In this document: positions 1 through 8,509 of the stretch, in pieces
Layout of the letters: the number at the start of each line of letters is the position of its first letter
Position numbering within the stretch: the first letter of the stretch is position 1
Assembly (NCBI RefSeq): GCF_013141765.1
Contig: NZ_WHOD01000055.1
Coordinates: 186,001 to 250,000 of the forward strand
Source of the DNA: Paenibacillus foliorum
Lineage (GTDB): Bacteria > Bacillota > Bacilli > Paenibacillales > NBRC-103111
Reading direction: 5' to 3'
DNA: 64,000 bases
Program-made: the position numbers and the translations under genes
Notes under the pieces: generated by a model
The model's database searches: none
Seen by the model: only the letters and a program-made list of their open reading frames with translations
What the model was told of the DNA's origin: nothing

Positions 1-165
1 ATAAGTAGTTTGATGATTGTTGCGATCGGGATAAGTAGGATCTATCTGGGAGTTCATTATCCTAGTGATGTGGTAGGTGGATATTTAGCAAGCGGCTTTT
101 GGTTAGCGATTTCTATCTGGTTTTTTCAAAGATTTGGGCAGTCAAAACAACCTAGTAAAGAATAA
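1..165 (+). CDS. PAP2-family phosphatase, C-terminal end (partial)
   Basis: The gene enters from the left edge in frame 1, and its last 54 codons are present. They contain [16 protein letters not shown], the third conserved motif (SRxxxxxHxxxD) of type 2 phosphatidic acid phosphatases, followed by a hydrophobic last membrane segment ([16 protein letters not shown]) and a short basic, polar tail. Family members are integral membrane enzymes that remove phosphate from lipid substrates such as phosphatidic acid, PGP or undecaprenyl pyrophosphate with the active site outside the membrane. Substrate cannot be told from this end. The start and motifs 1 and 2 lie outside the window. Confidence 0.85.
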   Translation: MSSLMIVAIGISRIYLGVHYPSDVVGGYLASGFWLAISIWFFQRFGQSKQPSKE

Positions 166-166
166 A

Positions 167-199
167 GCCGAAGAGCCTAGATTAGCATGGAGCTTCGGC
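167..199. terminator. possible shared terminator hairpin
   Basis: A 7-bp perfect inverted repeat (gccgaag / cttcggc) directly follows the PAP2 stop and precedes a T-rich stretch. It lies between two convergent genes, so it could serve both. The 19-nt loop is long, hence moderate confidence. Confidence 0.4.
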
Positions 200-209
200 C
201 TAGTTGTTC

Positions 210-953
210 TTATTTTACACGCTTTCTGGCAAAATCCATAATTTTCCTGTATGTCGACTTGTCTTTTAATTTTAAGAAAAGTGATTTGGACGGTTCGAAG
301 TTCGCTTCAATAATCCATACTTTACCATGGCTGTCCAAACCAATATCCATACCAACGATACGGATCCATCGATATGAGGAATGCAGCTGTTTTACCGCTT
401 TTAGAGCAATTCGGTCTATTCCGCGTAGTACTATTTCTTCAGAGATGCCAGAAATAGTTGAATTCCGGATGGCTGACGCAATGGGAACGACCTTGCCTTT
501 ACTGCGGGCCGTATTGGTAATAATGAAACCAGCTCCAGCAATTTTTGCCAACTTACCCGTGACAGTCCAGTTTGACTTGTTCGTTCTTTGCACCATCACT
601 CGAACGTCAAACGGCTTTCCTTTTACCTGAGCCAAAGCGATCTTTTGTTGAACTACTTTCAATGTAGGTTTATATTTACTTCGAACGAAGCTGTAGGTTG
701 ACTGGATTCCGGTGATCTTTTTTTTGTTTTGCCCGTAATGCACTTCATATTGTCCATCTCCTATTGAAGAAACTTGGATAACTCCTAATCCCCCATAAGC
801 GCCAGATGGTTTGACAATTATCTTCCTATACTTTTCTAAAAGAGCAGCAAATGATTTATAACCCAATATACGTGTGACAGGAAGAGCAGACACAAGCTCA
901 GAGGAGCCGCTCATGATTTTATGTTTCGTCCATTTGTCTAAATTGTAAGCCAT
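210..953 (-). CDS. YheC/YheD-family endospore coat-associated ATP-grasp protein
   Basis: A protein of 247 residues. IIVKPSGAYGGLGV near residue 45 is an ATP-grasp-type nucleotide-binding segment (lysine and glycine-rich loop). DVRVMVQR near residue 115 and the C-terminal DIGLDSHGKVWIIEANFEPS, with metal-binding E and N, are typical of the YheC/YheD group, whose Bacillus members are made in sporulation and associate with the coat. It is shorter than the 350-450 residue Bacillus YheC/YheD proteins and holds essentially only the ATP-grasp core. The start ATG follows AAGGGG by 11 nt, a loose spacing. It lies 54 bp downstream of panD on the same strand and may be cotranscribed. The ligated substrate is unknown. 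Confidence 0.85.
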   Translation of the reverse strand: MAYNLDKWTKHKIMSGSSELVSALPVTRILGYKSFAALLEKYRKIIVKPSGAYGGLGVIQVSSIGDGQYEVHYGQNKKKITGIQSTYSFVRSKYKPTLKVVQQKIALAQVKGKPFDVRVMVQRTNKSNWTVTGKLAKIAGAGFIITNTARSKGKVVPIASAIRNSTISGISEEIVLRGIDRIALKAVKQLHSSYRWIRIVGMDIGLDSHGKVWIIEANFEPSKSLFLKLKDKSTYRKIMDFARKRVK

Positions 954-1007
954 TATTCATTATTCCCCTTTGCGTCGAATTCGTGATATACGTGGATTCA
1001 TGTACCT

Positions 1008-1421
1008 TCACCGCGGCTGTAAGTCATGCCAATTCAACTCACTGGCTTCATTAAACAGAGGATGCTCTTCGCAGCTAGTAATCTGATTATCCTTATCCAC
1101 AAAAACGACTTTTGGAGCCAGAGTTTTCAACTCTGCTTCGTTGAATAACCCGAGACTCAGAATAATAACCAAATCTCCAGGTTGAAATAAATGAGCAGGC
1201 GGGCCATTTAAGCATATTTTCCCGGAGCCTTGTTGTCCTGGTAGTGCATAAGTCTTCCAACGGGTTGCGTTACGCAAGCTCGTGACTTGAACCATTTCAT
1301 AGGGGTGAATATTAGCTGCTTCCAAAAGGAGCGAGTCTATTGTAATACTACCCACATACTCCAAGTTCGCTTCAGTTACTGTTCCTCTGTGAATTTTGCC
1401 TTTACACATCAATCTTTGCAT
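1008..1421 (-). CDS. panD: aspartate 1-decarboxylase (PanD)
   Basis: Makes beta-alanine from L-aspartate for pantothenate and CoA synthesis. The 137-residue protein has the full pyruvoyl-enzyme signature: MQRLMCKGKIHRGTVTEANL, then YVGSITID with the Gly24-Ser25 self-cleavage site that generates the pyruvoyl group, followed by GSGKICLNGPPAHLFQPGD. Lys9 is at the usual active-site position. Length is slightly above the typical 127 residues because of the C-terminal tail. No panB or panC is next to it; instead a YheC/D gene follows. It is transcribed divergently from the threonine synthase gene. Confidence 0.95.
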   Translation of the reverse strand: MQRLMCKGKIHRGTVTEANLEYVGSITIDSLLLEAANIHPYEMVQVTSLRNATRWKTYALPGQQGSGKICLNGPPAHLFQPGDLVIILSLGLFNEAELKTLAPKVVFVDKDNQITSCEEHPLFNEASELNWHDLQPR

Positions 1422-1601
1422 GGGGGATCATCCCTCTTTTCTTGATTTGAAATAAAGACTCTCTTTCACCTTATGAGTAAAAATTAATAATGTTTGGGCA
1501 TTCGTGTAAATTAACAAAGGCTTCCTATAGATGCCCCTATCGGGATAAGTAAAACCTCATATGCTGTAAAAGAAACCTGACGACAGGAGGGCGTACAGCT
1601 C

Positions 1602-2813
1602 ATGAGATTTTGGTTAGGGTGCAGAAAATGTGGCAAACCAACTCCTTTTAACATAAAATCAGGATCATGCCCATGCGGAGGGACTTTGCAGGTGGAATAT
1701 GATTTGGAGCTTGTTAAACATACCTTAATTAAGGAAAACTTAAGAGATCGCGCAACATCGTTGTGGCGATATGCCGAGCTATTGCCTGTGCAAAGCAAAG
1801 AACATATTGTGTCTATGGGAGAAGGCTTTACCCCCCTAATTTCTCTAACAAGAGCTGAACAAGCGTTTCCTCTTAAAAGGCTTTGGGTGAAGCGGGAAGA
1901 ACAGAATCCGACGGGTAGCTTTAAGGCTAGGGGATTTTCAGTCGCTCTCTCGATTGCCAATGAATATGGAATCCGCAAGGTAGCAGTCAACTCTAATGGT
2001 AATGCAGCCTCAGCATTAGCCGCATATGCGGGCTACGCTGGAATGGAAGCGTATGTTTTTCTCCCCAAGGATTGTCCAAGTCTGATTATAGAGGAATGCA
2101 TTCATTATGGAGCCCATACATGCTTAATTGATGGATTAATTCAGGATGCCGGTAAATTGATTAGAGAAGGAGAGCAAGAACAAAATTGGTATAATGTAGG
2201 TACCTTGAAAGAGCCGGGGAGAGCTGAAGGAAAGAAGACTATGGGACTGGAAATAGCGGAGCAGTTACATTGGAAGCTGCCTGATGTCATTATTTACCCT
2301 ACTGGGGGCGGATCTGGAGTTATCGGTGTGTGGAAGGCCTTTCAGGAGTTGAAGCAATTAGGTTTTATTCAAGGAGATCTTCCCCGCATAGTCAGCATAC
2401 AAGAGACAGGCTGCCAGCCGTTAGTCGATGCACTTAGGAATAATGATCTATTTTCTCCCCAAAGCGAAGAAGTGAGTTCAAGTCCGACGGGTATGAGAGT
2501 GCCTCAGCCACCCGATGGACAACTCCTTGTTTCGATTATACGTCAATCAAGCGGCACCGCTTTGGCTGTTTCTCAGGAAGAAATACGGCAAGCACAGTTA
2601 ATTTTGGGCAAACAAGGGATATCTTCATCACCAGAGGGAGCGGCCACATGGGCAGGGTTAATTCGTTTGCTCGATCAAGGGTGGATTAGTCGACAAGATG
2701 AGGTTGTTTTATTTAATACTTCCCATGCGATGAAATATGTGCACGGCAGCAGCCAAAGCAAATTGCCTATTGTGAAATCGTATCAGGACTGGGTAACCCT
2801 TAAACCATCCTAA
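1602..2813 (+). CDS. thrC: threonine synthase-like PLP enzyme
   Basis: Converts O-phosphohomoserine to threonine if the family assignment holds. The 403-residue fold-type II PLP protein opens with a rubredoxin-like zinc knuckle (Cys7, Cys10, Cys23, Cys25), as in many Bacillota and archaeal threonine synthases. NPTGSFKARG carries the PLP lysine (Lys108), SNGNAASALAAYAG is the PLP-phosphate and substrate region, and PTGGGSG the glycine-rich phosphate cup. The usual SSGN is SNGN here, a mild departure. A GGAGG lies upstream of the ATG. No hom or thrB is adjacent, so a related beta/gamma-elimination activity is possible. Confidence 0.8.
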   Translation: MRFWLGCRKCGKPTPFNIKSGSCPCGGTLQVEYDLELVKHTLIKENLRDRATSLWRYAELLPVQSKEHIVSMGEGFTPLISLTRAEQAFPLKRLWVKREEQNPTGSFKARGFSVALSIANEYGIRKVAVNSNGNAASALAAYAGYAGMEAYVFLPKDCPSLIIEECIHYGAHTCLIDGLIQDAGKLIREGEQEQNWYNVGTLKEPGRAEGKKTMGLEIAEQLHWKLPDVIIYPTGGGSGVIGVWKAFQELKQLGFIQGDLPRIVSIQETGCQPLVDALRNNDLFSPQSEEVSSSPTGMRVPQPPDGQLLVSIIRQSSGTALAVSQEEIRQAQLILGKQGISSSPEGAATWAGLIRLLDQGWISRQDEVVLFNTSHAMKYVHGSSQSKLPIVKSYQDWVTLKPS

Positions 2814-2945
2814 AGATGTGTTGATATGTACAAATTTTTAATATCGATATAAAGTAAGTTAGAACCCGGCGCTAGGTTGGTATGTAGCTCGCTTACAAGT
2901 TAAAGATAAACATAGGTTAGCAGATTAACCTCGGAGGTAGAGCAA

Positions 2946-3098
2946 TTGCAGGAACTTGTTGGTTATTGTAAACAATGTAACAAATCAATTATGTGCGATG
3001 ATGGATTTCTTAACGGTATAGTCTTAGAAGATAAATCAATAATTTGTTTCAATTGTTCCGAAAAAGAACAGGTGCAGTCGACATTAGTTGATGATTAG
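2946..3098 (+). CDS. small zinc-ribbon protein, 50 aa
   Basis: A short reading frame with a TTG start placed 8 nt after a good GGAGG (2933-2937). The product begins MQELVGYCKQCNKSIMC and carries a second CFNC pair, so it has two CxxC knuckles about 26 residues apart (CKQC and CFNC) plus an extra Cys between them, a pattern suited to one structural zinc. The rest is acidic and hydrophilic with no signal peptide or membrane segment. I do not recognise a named family. It stands alone between threonine synthase and a VOC protein on the same strand. Too short for ordinary gene callers. Confidence 0.6.
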   Translation: MQELVGYCKQCNKSIMCDDGFLNGIVLEDKSIICFNCSEKEQVQSTLVDD

Positions 3099-3217
3099 CT
3101 CACTTAAATCATTTGCCGAGCTTAACCAAAACAGCAATCGAGAAGAAATTATAGCCCATGTTGTATGCTATTATAGGAGGTGTAGAAGTTAACTATTAAA
3201 AGATGGGGTGTACTATA

Positions 3218-3634
3218 ATGGCTGTTCGTGCTGATAAAATTTTTGTTAATTTACCGGTTAAAGATCTGAACAATACGATCGACTTTTTTACAAAAATAGG
3301 ATTTGAATTCAACGCTCAATTTACCGATGAAAATGCAACATGTATGGTAATCAGTGAACATATATTTGTCATGTTGCTAGTTGAAGAATTTTTTAAAACT
3401 TTTACCAAGAAAGAGATTGTTGATGCAACAAAAAGCACAGAAGCTATTGTAGCTTTATCTGCTGAAAGCAGGGAAAAAGTTGATGAGATTGTAAACAAAG
3501 CTCTAGCAGCTGGAGGGACGCCTTCCAATGAACCTATGGACCATGGATTTATGTATTCATGGAGTTTTCAAGATATTGACGGTCATCTCTGGGAAATCAT
3601 TTATATGGATGAAAGTGCAGTTAATCAAAATTAA
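3218..3634 (+). CDS. VOC-family (glyoxalase/bleomycin-resistance fold) protein
   Basis: The protein of 138 residues starts MAVRADKIFVNLPVKDLNN and ends its domain with the HLWEIIYMD strand, where the E matches a VOC metal ligand. The fold is two beta-alpha-beta3 modules; members include glyoxalases, dioxygenases and antibiotic-binding proteins. This subgroup (many labelled extradiol dioxygenase or glyoxalase-like) has no settled substrate. I chose ATG 3218 because GGGGTG sits 7 nt upstream and homologues begin MAVRADKIF; an in-frame ATG at 3203 has no spacing-correct site. A strong terminator follows directly. Confidence 0.85.
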   Translation: MAVRADKIFVNLPVKDLNNTIDFFTKIGFEFNAQFTDENATCMVISEHIFVMLLVEEFFKTFTKKEIVDATKSTEAIVALSAESREKVDEIVNKALAAGGTPSNEPMDHGFMYSWSFQDIDGHLWEIIYMDESAVNQN

Positions 3635-3643
3635 TCTCCACGT

Positions 3644-3690
3644 TAACCAAATAAAACCATCGCATAATTTGCGATGGTTTTATTTGGTTA
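3644..3690. terminator. bidirectional rho-independent terminator
   Basis: A perfect 21-bp inverted repeat (3644-3664 and 3670-3690) with a 5-nt loop. Its A/T-rich outer arms give a U-run on both strands, so it ends both the VOC gene and the convergent DoxX gene. Confidence 0.9.
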
Positions 3691-3723
3691 TTGAACTATG
3701 AGAACGTTTGCTGAAACTAAAAT

Positions 3724-4107
3724 TCAATCGCTCGATAGCTTGCGGCTGGGCGGACGCAAGGCCCACGATGCGATGACCAAAGCAAGGAATACAACCGGCT
3801 GGGCGATTAGAGCTAGACTATCTCCCGAGAAAGCGTGTGATGCAGCTGCGCCGGTGAGTTCAAAGAAAAATCCCGCATAGGCCCACTCCTTTATGCGCGG
3901 AAAGCGCGGTATGACAATGGCTATCACCCCAAGAAGCTTCCACAAACCTAGAATAGTGAGGAGGTAAGTCGGATAGCCGAGGTGAGTCATTACTTCTACC
4001 TGCTGCTCCCCGTGGGTGAAGAAGAGGAAACCGCCGATGACAAAACTCGCAGGGCCCAATAGGGTGGTTACCCAGTATGCGATAGTTTTCATTCTACTGG
4101 TTTTCAT
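3724..4107 (-). CDS. DoxX-like family membrane protein
   Basis: A hydrophobic protein of 127 residues with about four membrane segments (near residues 11-28, 45-63, 72-90 and 95-115). The pattern TLLGPASFVIGGF, LGYPTYLLTILGLWKLLG and RIKEWAYAGFFFELTGAAASH is characteristic of the DoxX/DUF4870-like group. Function of these small quinone-associated or redox-linked membrane proteins is not settled. The ATG at 4107 follows AGGAG with 7-nt spacing. It is convergent with the VOC gene and divergent from the DeoR gene. Confidence 0.85.
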   Translation of the reverse strand: MKTSRMKTIAYWVTTLLGPASFVIGGFLFFTHGEQQVEVMTHLGYPTYLLTILGLWKLLGVIAIVIPRFPRIKEWAYAGFFFELTGAAASHAFSGDSLALIAQPVVFLALVIASWALRPPSRKLSSD

Positions 4108-4322
4108 GTCTGATCTCCTATCATTTGTTTATGATTCTATTTCAAATTATCATAGATCTATACTAGCATATAACAGATGTTGGGATTTCTTCTGAATTGC
4201 TTTTCTAAAATTAATAAATGGCATTGACAGAAATGTTTACCAGTGATAATTTAAAAGAGCAAATATAAACAATAATGAACATTTAAGTGCAAAACCGTGT
4301 TTCTTTGAGAGGGAGCGTAACC

Positions 4323-5084
4323 ATGTTAGCTGCTGAAAGAAAAATGAGAATCGTAGAATATGTAAGACAGCATCGTGTGGCTTCTGTGGCAGCACTAGCC
4401 TTGGAATTTGATGTTCACGAAGCAACAATCCGCAGGGATTTAGCGGAGGTTGAACAAGAAGGCTTGCTAAAGAGAACTCATGGTGGAGTCATAGTGGAGC
4501 AATTGACCCATAATGAGCCTTCTTTTAATGACAGGTACAATGTGCAGCTTGAACAAAAGATGCGTATAGGGAAGATGGCTGCAAGTATGGTGGAAAACGG
4601 AGATCATATCATTATTGATTCTGGTACTACTACACTTCACATTGCGAAGAATTTGATACATCATTCGAACATTACTGTTGTAACGAATGATATTAATATA
4701 GCTGCGGAATTGAGAGATGCTCCTGGCGTGAGGGTTACAGTAACTGGAGGAGATCTGTATCCTTCAAGCTTTATGCTTAATGGGATGTTTACGGATCAAG
4801 TGCTTCGTTCTCTTCATGTGTCCAAAGCTTTTATTGGTACACCTGCGATTCATCCTATACATGGATTGATGCATCCAGAAGCACAGCTAGTGCTCGCAAA
4901 GCAGGGTATGATTAATGCGGCACAGGAAGTGATTGTTGTAGCTGATGACACAAAAATCGGCAAGTTGTCTCTTCATACGGTTGCCCCAAATTCAGCCATT
5001 CAAACTTTGATTACGGCTAAGGAGATTACCGAATTCGATAAAAATCAATTTCAGGATTCCGGTTTGAACGTAATTCTTGTTTAA
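4323..5084 (+). CDS. DeoR-family transcriptional regulator
   Basis: The product of 253 residues has an N-terminal winged helix-turn-helix (AALALEFDVHEATIRRDL near residues 24-41, then KRTHGGV) and a C-terminal DeoR sensor domain with the phosphosugar-binding pattern DSGTTTLHIA. Such repressors usually respond to a phosphorylated sugar or polyol. ATG 4323 is preferred: GGGAG lies 8 nt upstream, whereas the GTG at 4287 has none. It heads a cluster with a TarJ-like dehydrogenase (86 bp downstream) and a glycerophosphodiesterase, so a polyol-phosphate or glycerophosphodiester effector is a reasonable inference. Confidence 0.9.
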   Translation: MLAAERKMRIVEYVRQHRVASVAALALEFDVHEATIRRDLAEVEQEGLLKRTHGGVIVEQLTHNEPSFNDRYNVQLEQKMRIGKMAASMVENGDHIIIDSGTTTLHIAKNLIHHSNITVVTNDINIAAELRDAPGVRVTVTGGDLYPSSFMLNGMFTDQVLRSLHVSKAFIGTPAIHPIHGLMHPEAQLVLAKQGMINAAQEVIVVADDTKIGKLSLHTVAPNSAIQTLITAKEITEFDKNQFQDSGLNVILV

Positions 5085-5170
5085 TACGCGATGATATTTT
5101 CATGGCTGCTTCCTGCATCCTTGAAATTTCATATAGATACTGAAAATTATTAACGGAGGTGTTCTTATTA

Positions 5171-6265
5171 GTGGACAGAAGTAGAACCGGCACAGTAAAA
5201 TCACGTACTTTACGCCTGATTAAGCCGAGTGAAATTCAAGAGTTGGAAGTCACTAGGGAACTTCGGAAGAATGAAGTTGCAGTAGAGCCAAGTATTGCCA
5301 GTATCTGCCATGCTGATCTGCGTTACTTCAGCGGTCAGAGAAAACCAGAGGTATTAGCTAGAAAACTACCGATGGCCTTATTACATGAGGGAATCGGAAC
5401 CGTAGTCGAAAGTAATTCATCTAAGCTGTCCGAAGGGCAGCGAGTGCTCATCGTTCCGAATTTACCTGGCTACCGTCTTAGGGGAATAGAACCAGAGCTT
5501 TGTTGTCCGGCTTGCAGAAATGAGATTGAAGATAACTATTGTTATCACTCTGAGTTTTTGGGGAGCGGTACCGATGGGATAGCTCAAAGCAGATTGGTGC
5601 TTCCTGACGAGTGTGCAATTCCGATTCCTATATCCATACCCGATGAGATAGCCGTGTTAGCAGAATTATGCAGTGTTTCGTACAGAGCAATAAGGGGAGT
5701 AAGTCATTTGTTGGATCGTTCTCGGGTCGCAGTATTTGGCGATGGCCCCGTAGGATATTTGACCGCAGCCATGCTGCATCACGCATATAAAATTGGCAGG
5801 GAGCGCTTAATTGTCTTCGGTGCAATAAGAGAGAAGCTGGATCAGTTCACATTTGCAACGACTGAAATGGTACAGAACTATGATTTCTTATCCAGTGAGA
5901 AAGTTGACATTGTGGTGGAATGTACAGGTGGGCGATTTAGCGAGAGTGCAATTAATCAAGGAATTGATATTCTAAAACCCGGAGGCCATCTCATTGCAAT
6001 GGGAGTTAGTGAGGAGCTTGTACCGATCAATACGCGTGATGTGTTGGAGAAGGGGATTACACTCCATGGAAGCAGCCGCAGCTCGGCAAAGGATTTCCAA
6101 CAAGTGTTGAAGGTTATGGAAAGCACAGATTGTCAGGACACATTAAGAAAATTGCTACCCGAGACATACACAGTGGTGAGCACGGCAGAAGACCTCGCTG
6201 GCGCTATGGAATCTGCCATGACTCACAGGGACTGGAAAAAAACAATCCTGGACTTTCACTGGTGA
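5171..6265 (+). CDS. TarJ-like ribulose-5-phosphate reductase (zinc MDR family)
   Basis: A medium-chain dehydrogenase of 364 residues. Alignment from memory with Staphylococcus TarJ, which reduces ribulose 5-phosphate to ribitol 5-phosphate for ribitol teichoic acid, shows shared landmarks: SICHADLRYFSG, RKLPMALLHEGIG, a C-terminal GSSRSSAKDFQ and the inner VECTGGRFSESAINQ. FGDGPVGYL near residue 192 is the Rossmann turn. It has a cysteine-rich insert (CCPACRNEIEDNYC) that could bind structural zinc. The GTG at 5171 follows GGAGG by 11 nt. No TarI cytidylyltransferase is adjacent; a DeoR regulator and GDPD flank it, so a catabolic polyol-phosphate role is also possible. Confidence 0.75.
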   Translation: MDRSRTGTVKSRTLRLIKPSEIQELEVTRELRKNEVAVEPSIASICHADLRYFSGQRKPEVLARKLPMALLHEGIGTVVESNSSKLSEGQRVLIVPNLPGYRLRGIEPELCCPACRNEIEDNYCYHSEFLGSGTDGIAQSRLVLPDECAIPIPISIPDEIAVLAELCSVSYRAIRGVSHLLDRSRVAVFGDGPVGYLTAAMLHHAYKIGRERLIVFGAIREKLDQFTFATTEMVQNYDFLSSEKVDIVVECTGGRFSESAINQGIDILKPGGHLIAMGVSEELVPINTRDVLEKGITLHGSSRSSAKDFQQVLKVMESTDCQDTLRKLLPETYTVVSTAEDLAGAMESAMTHRDWKKTILDFHW

Positions 6266-6434
6266 CACAGTGCAAGTCGTAAAAGGATTGTATCATAAAA
6301 CCATTCAATTGTTAATAATCGTAAATTGTATAGCTGAACGGAAATGTTATCGCAGTCAGAAGCCATTATGTATGACAACAAAAATATGTAGCGAGCCGAT
6401 TATAAAAAATAGGTGGAAAGGAAGGTTGATTTAT

Positions 6435-7205
6435 ATGATTGGACGTCTTGAAAATAATAACTCCATCGTTGTGGCAGCACATAGAGGCTTGAAATGCGAT
6501 TATCCGGAAAACACACTGCTTGCCTTTCAAAAGGCTATGGAATCAAAGGTAGATATGCTGGAGCTCGATCTTCGGCTGTCCAAGGATGGCGTGGTCATGG
6601 TCATACATGATGAAACGTTGGAGCGTACGACGAACGGTTCCGGTAAAGTGATGGACTATACTTTGGCTGAGCTTAAACAATTGGATGCGGGAGCTTGGTT
6701 TGGCCCCGTTTTTGAGGGATTGAAAATCCCCACCTTAGATGAGTTATGCAGCCTGATTGCCTCCTATCCCGAGATACTCTTAAATGTAGAAATTAAACCG
6801 AGCCCTAATGCAAAATGGGTTGTGGATAAGGCGGTAGCCATGCTTGACGAATTCGGCTATCTTCCACGTTGTGTATTCACCAGCTTTGATGCCGTAATTA
6901 TCGCCTATATTTATGATACTTATCAATTAAAGACACAGGGTTTCCCGGCAGAGCTGATGTATAATTTTGATTCCGGCCCTGATGGGACCTATTCTAAGAT
7001 GTGGGCTGTTGGAATCAGTATGAAGCTGTTGACACCGGAGCTGGTTCAGGACTTTCGGGATAAGGACATCCTGCCTTGGTGTTATTGCCCGGACGTTGAT
7101 CAGCAAGTATATTATGCGCTTGGATGTGGCGCTACTTTAATGACCTGCAACAACCCGAGGCCTGCTCAAGAAATTAGGTATCAAATCGAACAGAATGGAA
7201 GGTGA
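6435..7205 (+). CDS. glycerophosphodiester phosphodiesterase
   Basis: Hydrolyses glycerophosphodiesters to glycerol 3-phosphate and an alcohol. The 256-residue cytosolic protein (no signal peptide) has the GDPD TIM-barrel signature: AAHRGLKCDYPENTLLAF, VDMLELDLRLSKDG and VIHDETLERTTNG, giving the catalytic His pair and the Glu/Asp metal ligands, then NVEIKP. ATG 6435 is preferred over an upstream in-frame extension because AGGAAGG is 9 nt before it and homologues start here. It ends the DeoR/TarJ-like cluster and is followed by a terminator at 7273-7312. Confidence 0.92.
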   Translation: MIGRLENNNSIVVAAHRGLKCDYPENTLLAFQKAMESKVDMLELDLRLSKDGVVMVIHDETLERTTNGSGKVMDYTLAELKQLDAGAWFGPVFEGLKIPTLDELCSLIASYPEILLNVEIKPSPNAKWVVDKAVAMLDEFGYLPRCVFTSFDAVIIAYIYDTYQLKTQGFPAELMYNFDSGPDGTYSKMWAVGISMKLLTPELVQDFRDKDILPWCYCPDVDQQVYYALGCGATLMTCNNPRPAQEIRYQIEQNGR

Positions 7206-7272
7206 AGCATGAGTTTATCGCATTGATTTACTTGGTAACATCTGGTTGCTAATAAATGCATAGGACAACTGA

Positions 7273-7312
7273 AAAACACAACATCAGGTGTTACAACTTG
7301 ATGTTGTGTTTT
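7273..7312 (+). terminator. rho-independent terminator
   Basis: A perfect 14-bp inverted repeat (7273-7286 / 7299-7312) with a 12-nt loop. The arms end in A4/T4 runs, so it closes the GDPD transcript. Confidence 0.8.
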
Positions 7313-7381
7313 GTTGTAAAAACTTGGTAGTATTACAATGTAGCTTATACAAATTCTACAACAAAGCAGGTGTTTATTTGG

Positions 7382-8305
7382 ATGGAACCTATCGATAATA
7401 CCCACATTTTTAGAGAGCATATTCCATTTCTTCAAGGCAATGTTCAAATTGTCCCCATAGATAAGGGATATTCAAGCGATAAAAAGTATAAGGTTGTTAA
7501 AGATAATCAAACCTATCTTCTGAGATCTTTTAATAGTAAACATTATCAAGAGAAACAATTTGAATATGATGCCTTAATGAAAATGAAGGAATATAAGGTG
7601 AAGTGCTCGCGCCCCTTACATATGGGAAGCATCCGAGAACATGGTGTTGGATATATGCTATTGACATTTATCGAAGGAAACGATGCATCAGAAGAACTTC
7701 CTATATATTCAAGTAATGAACAATACAATATTGGGCTTGAAGCTGGGATTGAATTGCTTAAGATACATCAATATAAGGCTCAGGATCCTATTTCTTCTTG
7801 GTATGACAGGAAGGCGAAAAAGCATAAACGATATATCGAAGAGTATTACAAAATGGATGTTAGGGTTAAGAATGATTTTAGAATCATGTCTTTTATTGAC
7901 GATAACCTTCAACTTATGAAAAATAGACCCAATCTATTTCAGCACGATGATTTTCATGTAGGAAATCTCATTATTAAAGATAAAGAGTTGTCTGGAGTTA
8001 TTGATTTTAATAGATATGATTGGGGAGACCCCGTACACGAGTTTTTAAAGGTCGGGATGTTTAGTGCGGAAGTGAGCATTCCTTTTTCAATAGGTCAGAT
8101 AATGGGTTATCATGATAATCAAGATCCAACTGAATTATTCTGGAAGCTATATTCGCTCTATCTTGCGATGTGTATCATTTCATCTGTTGTATGGATACTA
8201 AAAGTGAAGCCTGAAGAGACAGCTATTATGATGGATAAAATTAATAGGGTATTAGATGACCATAGTTATTTTGAACATGAAAAACCTAAGTGGTTTAAGA
8301 TATGA
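7382..8305 (+). CDS. aminoglycoside phosphotransferase (APH)-family kinase
   Basis: The product of 307 residues has the kinase-like APH C-lobe: FQHDDFHVGNLIIKD (catalytic HxDxxxxN) followed by GVIDFNRYDWGDPVHEF (metal-binding D). The N-lobe has a plausible YLLRSFN nucleotide-binding strand. Such proteins phosphorylate aminoglycosides, macrolides or small metabolites; SGVIDFNRYDWGDPVHEF resembles uncharacterised Bacillus and Paenibacillus chromosomal members rather than a known resistance enzyme. ATG 7382 has an AGGTG 9 nt upstream. It stands alone after a terminator; the 3' side is a region of gene remnants. Confidence 0.85.
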   Translation: MEPIDNTHIFREHIPFLQGNVQIVPIDKGYSSDKKYKVVKDNQTYLLRSFNSKHYQEKQFEYDALMKMKEYKVKCSRPLHMGSIREHGVGYMLLTFIEGNDASEELPIYSSNEQYNIGLEAGIELLKIHQYKAQDPISSWYDRKAKKHKRYIEEYYKMDVRVKNDFRIMSFIDDNLQLMKNRPNLFQHDDFHVGNLIIKDKELSGVIDFNRYDWGDPVHEFLKVGMFSAEVSIPFSIGQIMGYHDNQDPTELFWKLYSLYLAMCIISSVVWILKVKPEETAIMMDKINRVLDDHSYFEHEKPKWFKI

Positions 8306-8329
8306 CAATTGTAAGGGAAGTTTCTTGGT

Positions 8330-8509
8330 CTAAAAAGGGATGTTCAGGTCTATAACCGTCCCCAATCCCGGCTTGCTCCGAATTTGAATGCCGTATTGTT
8401 CCCCGTATGTCAGTGTCATCCGTTTATTCGTATTGAATAACCCAATGTGATCATGGATCTCAGTATTTTGACGAAAATGATCACTTATCAGCTCCAGCTG
8501 TTCTTTGTT
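8330..8509 (-). pseudogene. remnant of a YesM-type sensor histidine kinase (C-terminal end)
   Basis: Read on the minus strand this stretch gives NKEQLELISDHF, then HIGLFNTNKRMTLTYGEQYG, IQIRSKPGLGTVIDLNIPF and a TAG stop at 8330-8332. It is the end of a HATPase_c domain: IGLxNTxxR is the G2-like region and GLGTVIDLNIP the last strand of YesM/LytS-like kinases. There is no upstream kinase sequence; homology stops at about 8509, exactly where an unrelated remnant on the plus strand begins. It is a fragment of about 59 codons without a start. Confidence 0.8.

Noticed and set aside
187..630. 147-codon open frame on the plus strand
   Set aside because: It is antisense to the YheC/D gene; the minus-strand protein has clear ATP-grasp motifs, and the plus-strand product resembles nothing.
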